Source: Gp6-AA40 sp963742105
Lineage (GTDB): Bacteria > Acidobacteriota > Vicinamibacteria > Vicinamibacterales > UBA2999
Length of the DNA: 64,000 nt
Direction of reading: 5' to 3'
Assembly (NCBI GenBank): GCA_963742105.1
Contig: CAVUKN010000007.1
Span: forward strand, 1,736,001 to 1,800,000
The notes beneath the pieces are model-generated. The model searched no databases. It was not told the origin of the DNA and was given only the letters and a program-made list of their open reading frames with translations. A program made the position numbers and the translations under genes. Shown here one piece after another: positions 29,058 through 37,344 of the stretch. Positions within the stretch are counted from its first letter, which is position 1. The number at the start of each line of letters is the position of its first letter.

Positions 29058-29761
29058 CATTTCATGATCGCTGTTCGGTTCGAACCGATACCCGATGTCG
29101 CGAATCGTCTGGATGTAAACCGGATTGTGCGGATCGGGCTCGACCTTGCTGCGCAGGGTCGTGATGCAGCGATCGACGCTGCGGGGCGTGACGAAAACCG
29201 TGCTCCCCCACACCGCGTTCAGGATGGCATCACGCGACAAGGCGCAGCCCGGTCGTGACGCGAAGTATGCCAGCAGGGCAAACTCCTTGCTCGTCAGCTC
29301 CACCTCCGCACCGCGGCGCCGGCACAGCGCGCGCGCTGAGGTCGATCTCGCAGTCCCCGAACGCTCACCACGGTCTGACGCACGCGGCGACGACGCAGGA
29401 ACGCGCGTACCCGCGCGAGCAGCTCGCCGATCCGGAACGGCTTGGTGATGTAGTCGTCGGCACCGAGATCAAGGCCGAGAATGATGTCGGCTTCCTGCCC
29501 TTTCGCCGTCAGCATCACGATCGGCACGTCCAGGCCATGCGCGCGGACCTCGCGACAGATCTCGTAGCCGTTGACGACCGGCAGCATCACGTCGAGCAGG
29601 ATCAGGTCGGCGTCGCCGCGGAGCGCAGCGTCGAGTCCGGCTTGTCCATCGGTTGCGACGACCACGTCGAAGCCGTTCGCTCGCAGCGAATCAGCAAGAC
29701 CGCGCACCAGCGCCGGTTCGTCCTCGATCAGCAGCAGCCGTGGCGCCACACCACCCGTCAC
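29049..29761 (-). CDS. OmpR-type response regulator, frame breaks between domains
   Basis: A GTG start at 29761 overlaps the kinase TGA (GTGA), indicating translational coupling. The receiver domain is clear: LLLIEDEPALVRGL, phospho-acceptor DLILLDVMLPVVNGYEI, the Thr in VPIVMLTAKG and Lys in DDYITKPF. The winged-helix DNA-binding domain (MELTSKEFALLAYFASRPG, then RSVDRCITTLRSKVEPDP and QTIRDIGYRFE) lies in another frame; at least two one-base shifts around 29300-29360 are required to join them. Target promoters are unknown. Confidence 0.85.
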
Positions 29762-31426
29762 GCCGCCACTCCTGCCTGGATCGCGCGTATTCGAAGCGTG
29801 AAAGTGCTGCCGCTGCCCGGTTCGCTCTGCACGGTCACGCTGGTGCCATGACCGCGCGCAATCATGTCGACGATGCTCAGACCCAGGCCGACGCCCGCGG
29901 TGGCACTCGCCAGCCGCTGATCGACGCGGTAGAAGCGGCGGAAGATGCGCCGCTGCTCGCGCGGCTGCGATGCCGATGCCGTTGTCGCTGACCGCAAGCG
30001 CCACGAAGTGATCGCCGTCGCGACGGGCCGAGACGCGCGATGTGCTTGTCCGCCGGCGAATACTTGATCGCGTTGTCCAGCAGATTGACCAGCGCCGTCG
30101 TCATCCCCTGCGGGTCGGCGAGCACCAGCGGCAGCTGCGGCTCGATGGTGACCCGGAGGTCACACGACTGCCGGCACGCGCTCGCGAATGGCGTCGAGCG
30201 CCGACGTGCACGAGATCGGCGGGCGCCGTCGGCGTCAGCTCGAACCGGCGTCGCTGCCGTTCGAGCCGTGAGAAGGTCAGGAAGTTGTCGATCAACCGGG
30301 TTAAGCGATCGTTTTCGATCGGCCAGCAACTGCAGGTACTCGCGCGTCTTCTGCGGATCCGGGCAGGCGGTCGGCGAGCAGGCCATCGACGAGCACGCGC
30401 ATCGACGCAAGCGGCGTCCGCAACTCGTGTGATACCGCCGCCACGAGGTCGGTCTTCAGCCGCGCCACCTGGAGGTGCCGACGCATCGAGCGGCCGCCGA
30501 GAATGCCGACGACGAGCATCAGCGCGATGCCGCCGAGCGCGACCGAGACATAGATGGTTCGCTGTCGCCGCACGATCGTTGGTCAACGGTGTCTGGTCGA
30601 GCGGGACATACGAGAGCTGCCAGCCCGGAAGCCACGGCCCGGCAGCAATCGCCTCCGCGTCCGCGGCGACGTCGGGCGGATACGCGATGAAGACGACGCC
30701 TTCCGGAGACACCTGGTGCAGGAAGTCGTGCATGAACGCTTCGATCCGGCCGGTGCGATACAAGCCGATGGTGCGCCGGTCGGACGACGTGAGCGCCCAG
30801 ACATCCGGCACGCTTGTCTTGCGCACGACATCGGGGACCGGTTCGGGCCGTTCAGCGTCGACCATGTCCAGCGACAGTTGCAGCGCGGCCTGCGTCGGCA
30901 GCCGGACGTTCGGCGACCAGTCTGCGGAGATCGTCCATCAGCCGCAGCCGATCGCCGGCCGGCAGGTGCTTCGAATAGTCGTTCAACCGATCCGCGATGT
31001 CGCGAACGGCGCGTCTCGCGCGCCGGCGGCGGCGAGGCGGCTCGCCGCCGCCACCCGGGCGTCGATGGCCGCGAGGTCACCGCGCACATCGGTCCACGGA
31101 AACGCGACGTAGCCGGAGGCGTCGAGCAGCACGGCGCCCTCCGCCACCTGGCTGGTGATCAGGCGCTGGAACTCGCGCGACGGGTCGCCGCTGGCGTTCA
31201 GCCGCTCCGCCTGCGCCCGCCACAGTGCGTCCAGCCGCGACCGGACCAGGTGCAACTGGCCGCGGTACGCGGCGAGGATCCGCTCCTGCGCCGCCACCGC
31301 GTCGTTGGCCACAGCGGCGTTCATGAACCACAGGACACACGCCGCCGGGAGGATCGTCAGGACGACGAGCAACGCGAGGATGCGGGTGTTGCCGTCCCAC
31401 CACTCGGGACGGATTCGGAGGTTCAT
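29758..31426 (-). CDS. Membrane sensor histidine kinase, heavily frame-broken
   Basis: Partner of the overlapping OmpR-type regulator. From ATG 31426 it reads RILALLVVLTILPAACVLWF (first membrane helix), then a periplasmic sensor with VLLDASGYVAFPWTDVRGDL, a second helix near 30550 (YVSVALGGIALMLVVGILGG), the dimerisation/phospho-acceptor box VAAVSHELRTPLASM, an N-box (VNLLDNAIKYSPADKH) and a G2 box (GVGLGLSIVDMIARGHGTSV) at the C-terminus. Every module is conserved but at least five frame changes are needed along 1.67 kb, the worst case in the window. Either a local low-quality stretch or a true pseudogene; the intact stop/start overlap with its regulator favours the former. Confidence 0.8.
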
Positions 31427-31494
31427 CGGCGCCCAGGTTCCGCAAGAGTGACGCTAGCGATCACGAGTTACCGGATTGTGACGGATTCACGCTC

Positions 31495-31522
31495 TGGGCT
31501 GCGGGCTCCGGGCTTCGGGCTT
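31495..31522. repeat. CGGGCTY heptamer array
   Basis: TGGGCTG, CGGGCTC, CGGGCTT, CGGGCTT in register, in the divergent gap between the kinase start (31426) and the membrane-protein start (31612). Same word as 19707-19734. Confidence 0.7.
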
Positions 31523-31611
31523 CAACCAGCGCCGGCCTGACCGTCAGCTCCCCCGTCACACGCCCGTAATATACGCGCCTTACCCTCCACACCAACACAG
31601 GAGCCTGTCAC

Positions 31612-32153
31612 GTGGACCCGTTTCTAATCTGGCTCGAAGTCGACGCCGCTCCATGACGTGGATCGTCGAGTCACCGTCGCTGCTCGCGTTTCCCGGCATC
31701 CTGGCGCTGCATGCCATCGGCATGGGATTCGCCGCCGGACTGAGCGCGGCGATCGATTTGCGGATCCTCGGCGTGGCGGCGGCGGTGCCGCTGCAACGAA
31801 ATGCGACGCCTGCTGCCGATTCTCTGGGCCGGCTTCTGGCTGAACGCGGCCTCCGGCATCCTGCTGTTGATCGGCTATCCCACGAAGGCGCTGACGAATC
31901 CGGTCTTCTATCTGAAGCTGACGCTGATCGCGATGGCGATGATGCTGGTGAAGCGGATCGGCGACCAGTTGGTTGGCGACGCGCACCGCGGCGAATCGAC
32001 GCTGACGTCCGACGCGGCTCAGGCGGCTGGCGATGGTGTCGCTCGCGTGCTGGGCCGGCGCGGTCACCGCCGGCCGTCTGCTTGCCTACACCTACACCCG
32101 GCTGACCGCGACCGAGAACATCTCGGCGCATGCTGCACGGCGGTCTCTGGTGA
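31612..32153 (+). CDS. Small four-helix membrane protein (pair 1, member A; DUF6644-like), frame breaks
   Basis: GTG start at 31612 behind CAGGAG gives VDPFLIWLE; shifts near 31650, 31808 and 32030 are required. Readable segments: MTWIVESPSLLAFPGILAL, then LHAIGMGFAAGLSAAIDLRI, RRLLPILWAGFWLNAASGIL, YLKLTLIAMAMMLVKR and a final LACWAGAVTAGRLLAYTYT. It parallels the protein at 34196 (WIRES, FHTIGM, GFWITMLTGS, VKIAALIAAL, VAGRLTAY). A His in the second helix (LHAIG) is common to all four members of this group. Function is unknown; the 3' end is approximate. Confidence 0.6.
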
Positions 32154-32761
32154 TTCACGCACTTCCAGGTCTGGCTGATCACCTACATCCGGCACCACTC
32201 GCCGGTCGCCGACATCATGCGCACCGCGTGGGGCTGGCCGATCGCGGAGAGCCTGCACTTCATCGGCCTGTGCCTGCTCGTCGGATCCATCGGCGCCTTC
32301 GACCTGCGGCTGCTCGGGATGATGAAGCGCGTCCCATCGCGGCGGTGCATCGCTTCATCCCGTGGGGCATCGCCGGCTTCGCCATCAACATCTGCAGCGG
32401 CCTGATGTTCCTGCTGACCGAGCCGGATCAATACGTCCTCAACGCCTCGTTTCACCTGAAGCTGCTGTTCCTGACGATCGCCGGCCTCAATGCCGGCACG
32501 TTCTACCTGACCTCCTGGCGCGTCGTCTTCGGCGCCGGCGACGTCTACGACGCGCCGCGACGCGCAAAGATCATCGCCGCCGTGTCGCTCTCCGCCTGGA
32601 TGGGCGTGATCGTGTGCGGCCGGATGCTGACGTTCTTCCGGCCGTTCGAGTGCGACCCGAAGACGACGGAGATCGTGCTGACGTGCACGCCCGAGGAACT
32701 TACGATAGTCGTTCGACACGTTCGAGTCGTTATCCCCTGTCGATCAACGACGCCGTCGTGA
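32150..32761 (+). CDS. Small four-helix membrane protein (pair 1, member B; DUF6644-like), frame breaks
   Basis: Probably starts at GTG 32150, overlapping the stop of member A, with a shift near 32157 into FQVWLITYIRHHSP and another near 32333. Landmarks: WGWPIAESLHFIGLCLLVGS, AFDLRLLGMMKRV, HRFIPWGIAGFAINICSGLM, FHLKLLFLTIAGLNAGTFYL and a last helix WMGVIVCGRMLTFF. It is close to the protein at 34833 (EILHFAGLILLFAAVGTFDL, RLIPWGVFGFALCVATGF). The frame runs 32 bases into the convergent FMN enzyme gene. It may act as a membrane electron carrier or anchor for that enzyme (inference). Confidence 0.6.
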   Translation: MIHALPGLADHLHPAPLAGRRHHAHRVGLADRGEPALHRPVPARRIHRRLRPAAARDDEARPIAAVHRFIPWGIAGFAINICSGLMFLLTEPDQYVLNASFHLKLLFLTIAGLNAGTFYLTSWRVVFGAGDVYDAPRRAKIIAAVSLSAWMGVIVCGRMLTFFRPFECDPKTTEIVLTCTPEELTIVVRHVRVVIPCRSTTPS

Positions 32762-33936
32762 TCTCCTTCACGCTTCTCGTGCCGCAGCCGATCATCGCCA
32801 GCCGCAGCTCGTTGTTCAGGATATCGAGCACGCGTTCGACGCCGGGCTGGCCGAAGGCGGCCAGGCCCCAGATGTAGGGGCGGCCGATGCCGACGGCGGT
32901 CGCGCCGAGGGCCAGTGCCTTGAACACGTCGGTCCCGCGGCGCACGCCGCCGTCGACGAGGACCGGGACACGCCCGCGAACGGCCTGCGACGACTTCCGC
33001 GACCGACTCGATGGTGCCGCGGCCGGTTTCGGTCGCGCGCCCGCCATGGTTCGAGACGATGATGCCGTCGGCGCCGCTCTGGACCGCAATCGCCGCGTCC
33101 TCGCCCGCTTCGAGTCCCTTGATCAGCACCTTCATCTTCGTCACGTCGCGGACCCGCTTGATGAAGTCCCAGTTGAGCGTCGCCGAGGTGAGCGCAACAC
33201 CCTGCATGTCGATGCCGGCGAACATCGGCTTGGTGGCCGTCCCGGTTCCGGACCTCGGGTTATTGCGGTTGCCGGTCGCATCGTTGTGACAGGCGGCGCA
33301 GTTGCGCGTGTCCTGTCGCGCGAGCCGGGTGCCGGTCACGGTGTTCCGTCCTGCCGGCAGATCGACGGTAACGGCCACTGCCGCGCACCCGGCGGCTTCG
33401 GCGCGCTTCAGCAGCTTCGTCGTGATGTCGAAGTCGGGTGTCGTATAGAGCTGGAACCAGACCGGTCCGCCGCGCGCCGTGACCACGTCCTCGATGCTCT
33501 TCGATGCCTGGGTCGAAACAACCTGGAGCTGGTCCTTCGCCTTGGCCGCCCGCGCCACGCCGACTTCCCCGTCCGGATGAAACGCACCGGCACTGCCAAT
33601 CGGGCACATCAGCACCGGAGAGCTGAACCTCGCGCCGAACAGCTCGATCGACGTCTCGATCCGGCTCACGTCGACAAACCGCCGTGTCTTCAGCTGGTAA
33701 CGGCTATAGCCGTCTCGATTCGCCTTGAGCGTCGCCTCACCGTCCACGCCGCTCATCAGGTATCCCCAATGCGCCGGTGGGACGACCTTCTGCGCGGCCG
33801 CTTCGAAGTCGAACACGTCGAGCGCGTATTGCGCCTGCTCCAGGTCGCCCTGCTGAAACGCCTCGGCGAGGCCGGGAACAACCGCGAGCAACGGGCTGGC
33901 GGCGACGAACTTCAGGAACGCGCGGCGATTCGGCAT
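32730..33936 (-). CDS. Exported FMN-dependent alpha-hydroxy-acid dehydrogenase with an inserted CxxCH motif, one frame break
   Basis: Oxidises an alpha-hydroxy acid such as lactate or glycolate using FMN. From ATG 33936 the N-terminus NRRAFLKFVAASPLLAVVPG is a Tat-like signal. The TIM-barrel landmarks follow: WGYLMSGVDGEATLKAN, SPVLMCPIGSAGAFHPDGE, VWFQLYTTPD, AVAVTVDLPAGRN, LIKGLEAGEDAAIAVQSGAD, catalytic IIVSNHGGR (His near residue 297) and, after a shift near 32990, LVDGGVRRGTDVFKALALGA. Residues about 213-217 are CAACH in a loop after RLARQDTRN, a c-type haem attachment motif absent from standard cytosolic family members. A TATAAT box lies six bases upstream of the start codon. Confidence 0.88.
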
Positions 33937-33942
33937 GCGGCG

Positions 33943-33948
33943 ATTATA
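33943..33948 (-). promoter_or_regulatory. Consensus -10 box TATAAT six bases before a start codon
   Basis: The reverse strand reads TATAAT, six bases, then ATG of the FMN dehydrogenase. This spacing implies a leaderless transcript. The remaining divergent gap to 34196 shows no gene. Confidence 0.5.
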
Positions 33949-34195
33949 GAGAAACTCCCGCGTCCAACTCGATCGCGGGTGCTGGGGGTTTTCTTGGCTC
34001 GCACCGGGAAATTCCCCGCGGCGAATCGTACGCCGGCCAGCACCCACACGGATTTTGGCCTGGTCTGTCGCGGCACTTTAATTGCTCGAACGCCGGCACG
34101 CACGCAGCCAACAGCAATGGCATCGACAATCACCGCACTGCTGCCGGTGTGCTCGTGCGGGAATACGCGGCCTGGCGCCGCAAGAGGACGAGCCC

Positions 34196-34831
34196 GTGCA
34201 GTTTCTCACCTGGATATCCGACAACAGTGCGATTACGTGGATCCGCGAGTCTGAGTCACAGCTTGGCTACACGCTCTATCTGGCGTTCCACACGATCGGG
34301 ATGGTGGCGCTGGTCGGACCGAGCCTGATCATCGCCGCCCGGGTGCTGGGACTCGCGCCGGGGCTGCCGATTAAACCACTGGCGTCGTTCCGGCCGGTGA
34401 TGAGGATCGGTTTCTGGATCACGATGCTCACCGGCAGCGTGCTGTTCGCGACTGCGCCGGTGGGTTACGTCAAGAACATCGTGTTCATCGTGAAGATTGC
34501 CGCGCTGATCGCCGCGCTGTTCTCGTTGCGCGGCATGCTCCGCGAGGTCTTCGATCGGTATCCGGATCCCGACGCCCAGCCGGTGACCAGCCGGGGCCGC
34601 ACGTTGACGATCGTCACCATGGCCATGTGGATCGTCGGCGTCGTCGCCGGCCGCCTCACCGCCTATTCAGGCATCGTCGTGCTCGAAAGTCTGAAGGCGT
34701 TCGGGATCGTCTGCGTCGCCGTGGCCATCGTCGTCTGCTTCTACAACCTGCGCGGACGCCGGCCGTCGGTCGAACGACGACCGGACCTGCACACCGACAT
34801 CTACGCGGCGCCTGCCAGCGGAGGCAAATAA
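34196..34831 (+). CDS. Small membrane protein (pair 2, member C; DUF6644-like)
   Basis: 211 residues from GTG 34196, with GAGGA seven bases upstream; intact. Hydrophobic segments: LGYTLYLAFHTIGMVALVGP, SLIIAARVLGLA, VMRIGFWITMLTGSVLFATA, NIVFIVKIAALIAALFSL, IVTMAMWIVGVVAGRLTAY and a sixth near FGIVCVAVAIVVCFYN. The arrangement matches member A of the first pair with an added C-terminal helix and a hydrophilic tail. The His of the second helix (FHTIG) is conserved. The next gene starts two bases after its stop. Confidence 0.72.
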   Translation: MQFLTWISDNSAITWIRESESQLGYTLYLAFHTIGMVALVGPSLIIAARVLGLAPGLPIKPLASFRPVMRIGFWITMLTGSVLFATAPVGYVKNIVFIVKIAALIAALFSLRGMLREVFDRYPDPDAQPVTSRGRTLTIVTMAMWIVGVVAGRLTAYSGIVVLESLKAFGIVCVAVAIVVCFYNLRGRRPSVERRPDLHTDIYAAPASGGK

Positions 34832-34832
34832 C

Positions 34833-35342
34833 GTGGACTCGACACTTGCGTACTGGCTGCGATGGCCCTCGCTCGAGTACCTCATCACCAACTACACGTG
34901 GGTGTGGCCGCTCTGCGAGATTCTCCACTTTGCCGGCCTCATCCTGCTGTTCGCTGCGGTTGGCACCTTCGACCTGCGGCTGCTCGGGTTCGGCAAGGGT
35001 ATTTCGCCGCGGCTCCTCAGCCGGTTGATTCCGTGGGGCGTGTTCGGGTTCGCGCTCTGCGTCGCGACCGGCTTCGTGTTCGTGGGCGGAATCGTCGCCA
35101 ATGTGGGCACGCATCCATACGTCGTGCTGACCACCAACGTCTGGTTGCAATTGAAACTGCTGTTCATTGCTCTGGCCGGCGTGAACCTGGCGATCTTTTA
35201 TCTCTCCGGGATGGCGCGGACGGTCGATGAACTGGGCCCTGCGGATGACGCGCCGCGGCTGGCGAAGCTGCTTGGTGCGACGTCCCTGGTGCTATGGCTC
35301 GGCGTCGTCTACTTCGGCCGTCTGATTCCGTGGGACCTCTGA
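34833..35342 (+). CDS. Small membrane protein (pair 2, member D; DUF6644-like)
   Basis: 169 residues from GTG 34833, tightly coupled to member C. Sequence order: WLRWPSLEYLITNYTWVWPL, EILHFAGLILLFAAVGTFDL, RLLGFGKGISPRLLSRLIPW, GFALCVATGFVFVGG, LQLKLLFIALAGVNLAIFYL and a last helix LVLWLGVVYFGRLIPWDL. Shares HF, DLRLLG, IPWG and GR/W positions with member B. Four helices with one invariant His; function unknown. Confidence 0.72.
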   Translation: MDSTLAYWLRWPSLEYLITNYTWVWPLCEILHFAGLILLFAAVGTFDLRLLGFGKGISPRLLSRLIPWGVFGFALCVATGFVFVGGIVANVGTHPYVVLTTNVWLQLKLLFIALAGVNLAIFYLSGMARTVDELGPADDAPRLAKLLGATSLVLWLGVVYFGRLIPWDL

Positions 35343-35472
35343 GGTCTCGTTCGACGCACCGCGGCGGATGGCCGGCGCGGTTTGTTCGGTTGCGGGCCGC
35401 AAATGCCCGTGCGGCGAATAGAGCGGCAGTGCACCCTGTAGCCGGATCGCGCCGCGTCCGAAGTACATAGGA

Positions 35473-36012
35473 GTGCGCACAAATGCCGGGTTTACGCTGA
35501 TCGAGCTTCTCGTGGTGTTGGCGATCATCGGGATCGTCTCCGCCATCGCTCTTCCCGGATTGCTGCGGGCCCGTCAGGCAGCAGACGAAGCGTCCGCGCT
35601 GGGTGCCGTCCGCGCCGTTCAAAACGCGCAGGCAGCCTACGCTGCGACGTGCGCCCGGGGAGGATACGCACAGAACAACGCCGACCTGGCAAAGTCACCT
35701 GCCGGCGGCGCTCCGTTCATCGCATCAGACCTGGGACTGGCTGACCAGCCGGGCCAGGGGAAGAGCGGCTACCAGATCGTCATCAGTGACAACAAGGACG
35801 CGGCGAATCAGGATGTCACGCCTGCTGCAGAGACGTGCAACGGTTCATCAGCGAACGCGCGCGCAAACTTCTTCGTGGCAGCGGATCCAGTCAGGCGAGG
35901 TCAAACCGGCAGCCGTTCGTTCGCTTCCGATCGACGGGCAACGATCTTCTTCGATACCACGGCGAGCGTGCCGAACCCGATTCCGCTGGCGTTCCCGGGC
36001 ATCCTCCGGTAG
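35473..36012 (+). CDS. Type IV pilin / type II secretion pseudopilin-like protein
   Basis: 179 residues from a GTG start. The class III prepilin signal is nearly ideal: a six-residue leader MRTNAG followed by FTLIELLVVLAIIGIVSAIA, with Gly at -1, Phe at +1 and Glu at +5. The N-terminal helix continues LLRARQAADEASALGAVRAV. The globular part has one Cys pair candidate (CARGGY and ETCNGS). Assembly genes are not in the window, so it is an orphan pilin gene. Confidence 0.82.
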   Translation: MRTNAGFTLIELLVVLAIIGIVSAIALPGLLRARQAADEASALGAVRAVQNAQAAYAATCARGGYAQNNADLAKSPAGGAPFIASDLGLADQPGQGKSGYQIVISDNKDAANQDVTPAAETCNGSSANARANFFVAADPVRRGQTGSRSFASDRRATIFFDTTASVPNPIPLAFPGILR

Positions 36013-36068
36013 CCACACGGCGGACTTCACAGGGGCCGCGGCCCTCGTCTCCCACGGCGTGCGTGTTG

Positions 36069-36386
36069 TCAGGTTTCGTCGGGGTCGTCAGAGTCTGACG
36101 AGTGCTGCGCATGACCGGACTCGTCGAGCGCCTTCGGCTCGTCAACGACGACGAACTCGGCCGCCCGCCAGGTAAAGGGCGGTTCCCGGCGGCGCTCGGC
36201 TCGACGCTGCTCGGTCGGTGTGGGCGTGGGTGGTGCGGGCGTCTCCGCCGGACTGGCCGCTGCTTCCCGTCGATCACGCAGGCGGCGGTCCCATTCGACC
36301 TTGACGGGTAGCCCCTCCGCCTCCTGCTTCAGGCGGTGGAAGCGCCGAAGCGCGCCGCGGCGGACAAATATGCGAAGGGGCGTCAT
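36069..36386 (-). CDS. Small charged cytosolic protein of unknown function
   Basis: 105 residues from ATG 36386 (MTPLRIFVRRGALRRFHRLK). A basic start is followed by AEGLPVKVEWDRRLRDRRE, a Pro/Ala/Thr linker, a second arginine-rich motif QRRAERRREPPFTWRAAEFV and an acidic tail. The WDRR..RRE and ERRR..PP.TW pattern recurs in small acidobacterial proteins I have seen annotated as hypothetical. A longer frame upstream (to 36737) crosses the heptamer array and is unlikely. Confidence 0.5.
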   Translation of the reverse strand: MTPLRIFVRRGALRRFHRLKQEAEGLPVKVEWDRRLRDRREAAASPAETPAPPTPTPTEQRRAERRREPPFTWRAAEFVVVDEPKALDESGHAQHSSDSDDPDET

Positions 36387-36723
36387 CGTGATCCACTCAC
36401 GTCCCGTCGTATCGGCGGCACGGCTCGAATACATGAGCTTGAAACGCCTGGCAATTCTGTGTGGCACCCCTGGACTTGAACTGTGATCGTTGGCCTTTGA
36501 GTTGAGAGCCGATCGTCTCCCGCTCACCAGGCGTGCATCGTTCTGCCGGCGAGGCGGGCTAGGGCCATAAGCGGGGCTAGTAAGGGAATGTCGCCGCCAG
36601 CCTTTCGTCGATGGAGCCCGAGTCCCGGCGCGCCACCCGGACGCACCGTGCCATTGGCGAACGAGTAGGCAATGCGAGAAGGCGCGAGCGGCGTCCGGGC
36701 CGTGCGGCAGCAAATGCGGGCGT
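36387..36723. other. Non-coding stretch without recognisable gene
   Basis: No ORF with a ribosome-binding site or conserved motif, and no tRNA fold, is apparent between the small charged protein and the GAATCCT array. Confidence 0.4.
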
Positions 36724-36807
36724 GAATCACGATTCACGAATCACGAATGACGAATCGTGAATCGTGATTCCTGAATCCTGAATCCTGAATCCTGAATCCT
36801 GAATTCT
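36724..36807. repeat. Twelve consecutive heptamers, GAATCAC to GAATCCT type, with internal inverted repeat
   Basis: In strict 7-base register: GAATCAC, GATTCAC, GAATCAC, GAATGAC, GAATCGT, GAATCGT, GATTCCT, then four GAATCCT and GAATTCT. The left arm 36724-36742 pairs with 36752-36770 (18 of 19 positions) around a 9-base loop. It lies just downstream of the leftward gene ending at 36834. Confidence 0.92.
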
Positions 36808-36833
36808 GGGTGTTTCTGTGCTGGCCCGGGCCG

Positions 36834-37190
36834 TCAGTTCTTCTTCACCGTGAACTCGAAGGGCATCCCGGCGAATTCAGCGGTCATCTTGATCTCTGTG
36901 GGACTGACGAGGCCTGAGTAGTTCAGGTCGATCGGCATCCCGCCGAAATCCAGCGAGACCAGGAACGTGATTTTGTTCCCGTCGATCTTGCCGTCCTTGA
37001 TTGGAACAGCACTCCCGTCCAGCCCGGTGGTCGTCCCGCTCAGCATCGTCCCGTCTGCCTTGAACTCGAAGCCGACGTTGATGTCTCCGTTGGGCGTGGA
37101 CACACTGCCGGTCCACTTGCCGTCCACATCCGCGGCGCGCAGGGGCACGGCATACAGCAGCACCAGTAACAGCAGCGCAAACTTCTTCAT
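36834..37190 (-). CDS. Small secreted beta-rich protein of unknown function
   Basis: 118 residues from ATG 37190 with GGAGA five bases upstream. Signal peptide MKKFALLLLVLLYAVPLRAA, then DVDGKWTGSVSTPNGDINVG, FEFKADGTMLSGTTTG, DGKIDGNKITFLVSLDFGG and YSGLVSPTEIKMTAEF. The pattern of short amphipathic strands with GKW and G..DG turns is that of small lipocalin-like periplasmic proteins common in this phylum. Confidence 0.75.
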   Translation of the reverse strand: MKKFALLLLVLLYAVPLRAADVDGKWTGSVSTPNGDINVGFEFKADGTMLSGTTTGLDGSAVPIKDGKIDGNKITFLVSLDFGGMPIDLNYSGLVSPTEIKMTAEFAGMPFEFTVKKN

Positions 37191-37344
37191 GATCGTCTCC
37201 ATAGCTCGCCGGACCGCTACGCGGATCCCGGCCGACAAATACCGTCCCTTGCCGCGAACACTTTCTGGGCAACCCTCGAGGACGAAATCTGTATCACAAT
37301 GGCGGCGCTTCCGGGCGGATTCTTCCGGACGAAGGAGCTTGACC

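Noticed and set aside
32887..34254. 455-codon plus-strand frame opposite the FMN dehydrogenase
   Set aside because: Conserved FMN-enzyme motifs are on the minus strand.
36524..36730. 68-codon minus-strand ORF
   Set aside because: Overlaps the heptamer array at its start and has no conserved pattern; coding status unsupported.
36724..36807. Possible CRISPR array
   Set aside because: Units are 7 bases with no spacers; it is a tandem microsatellite-like array.
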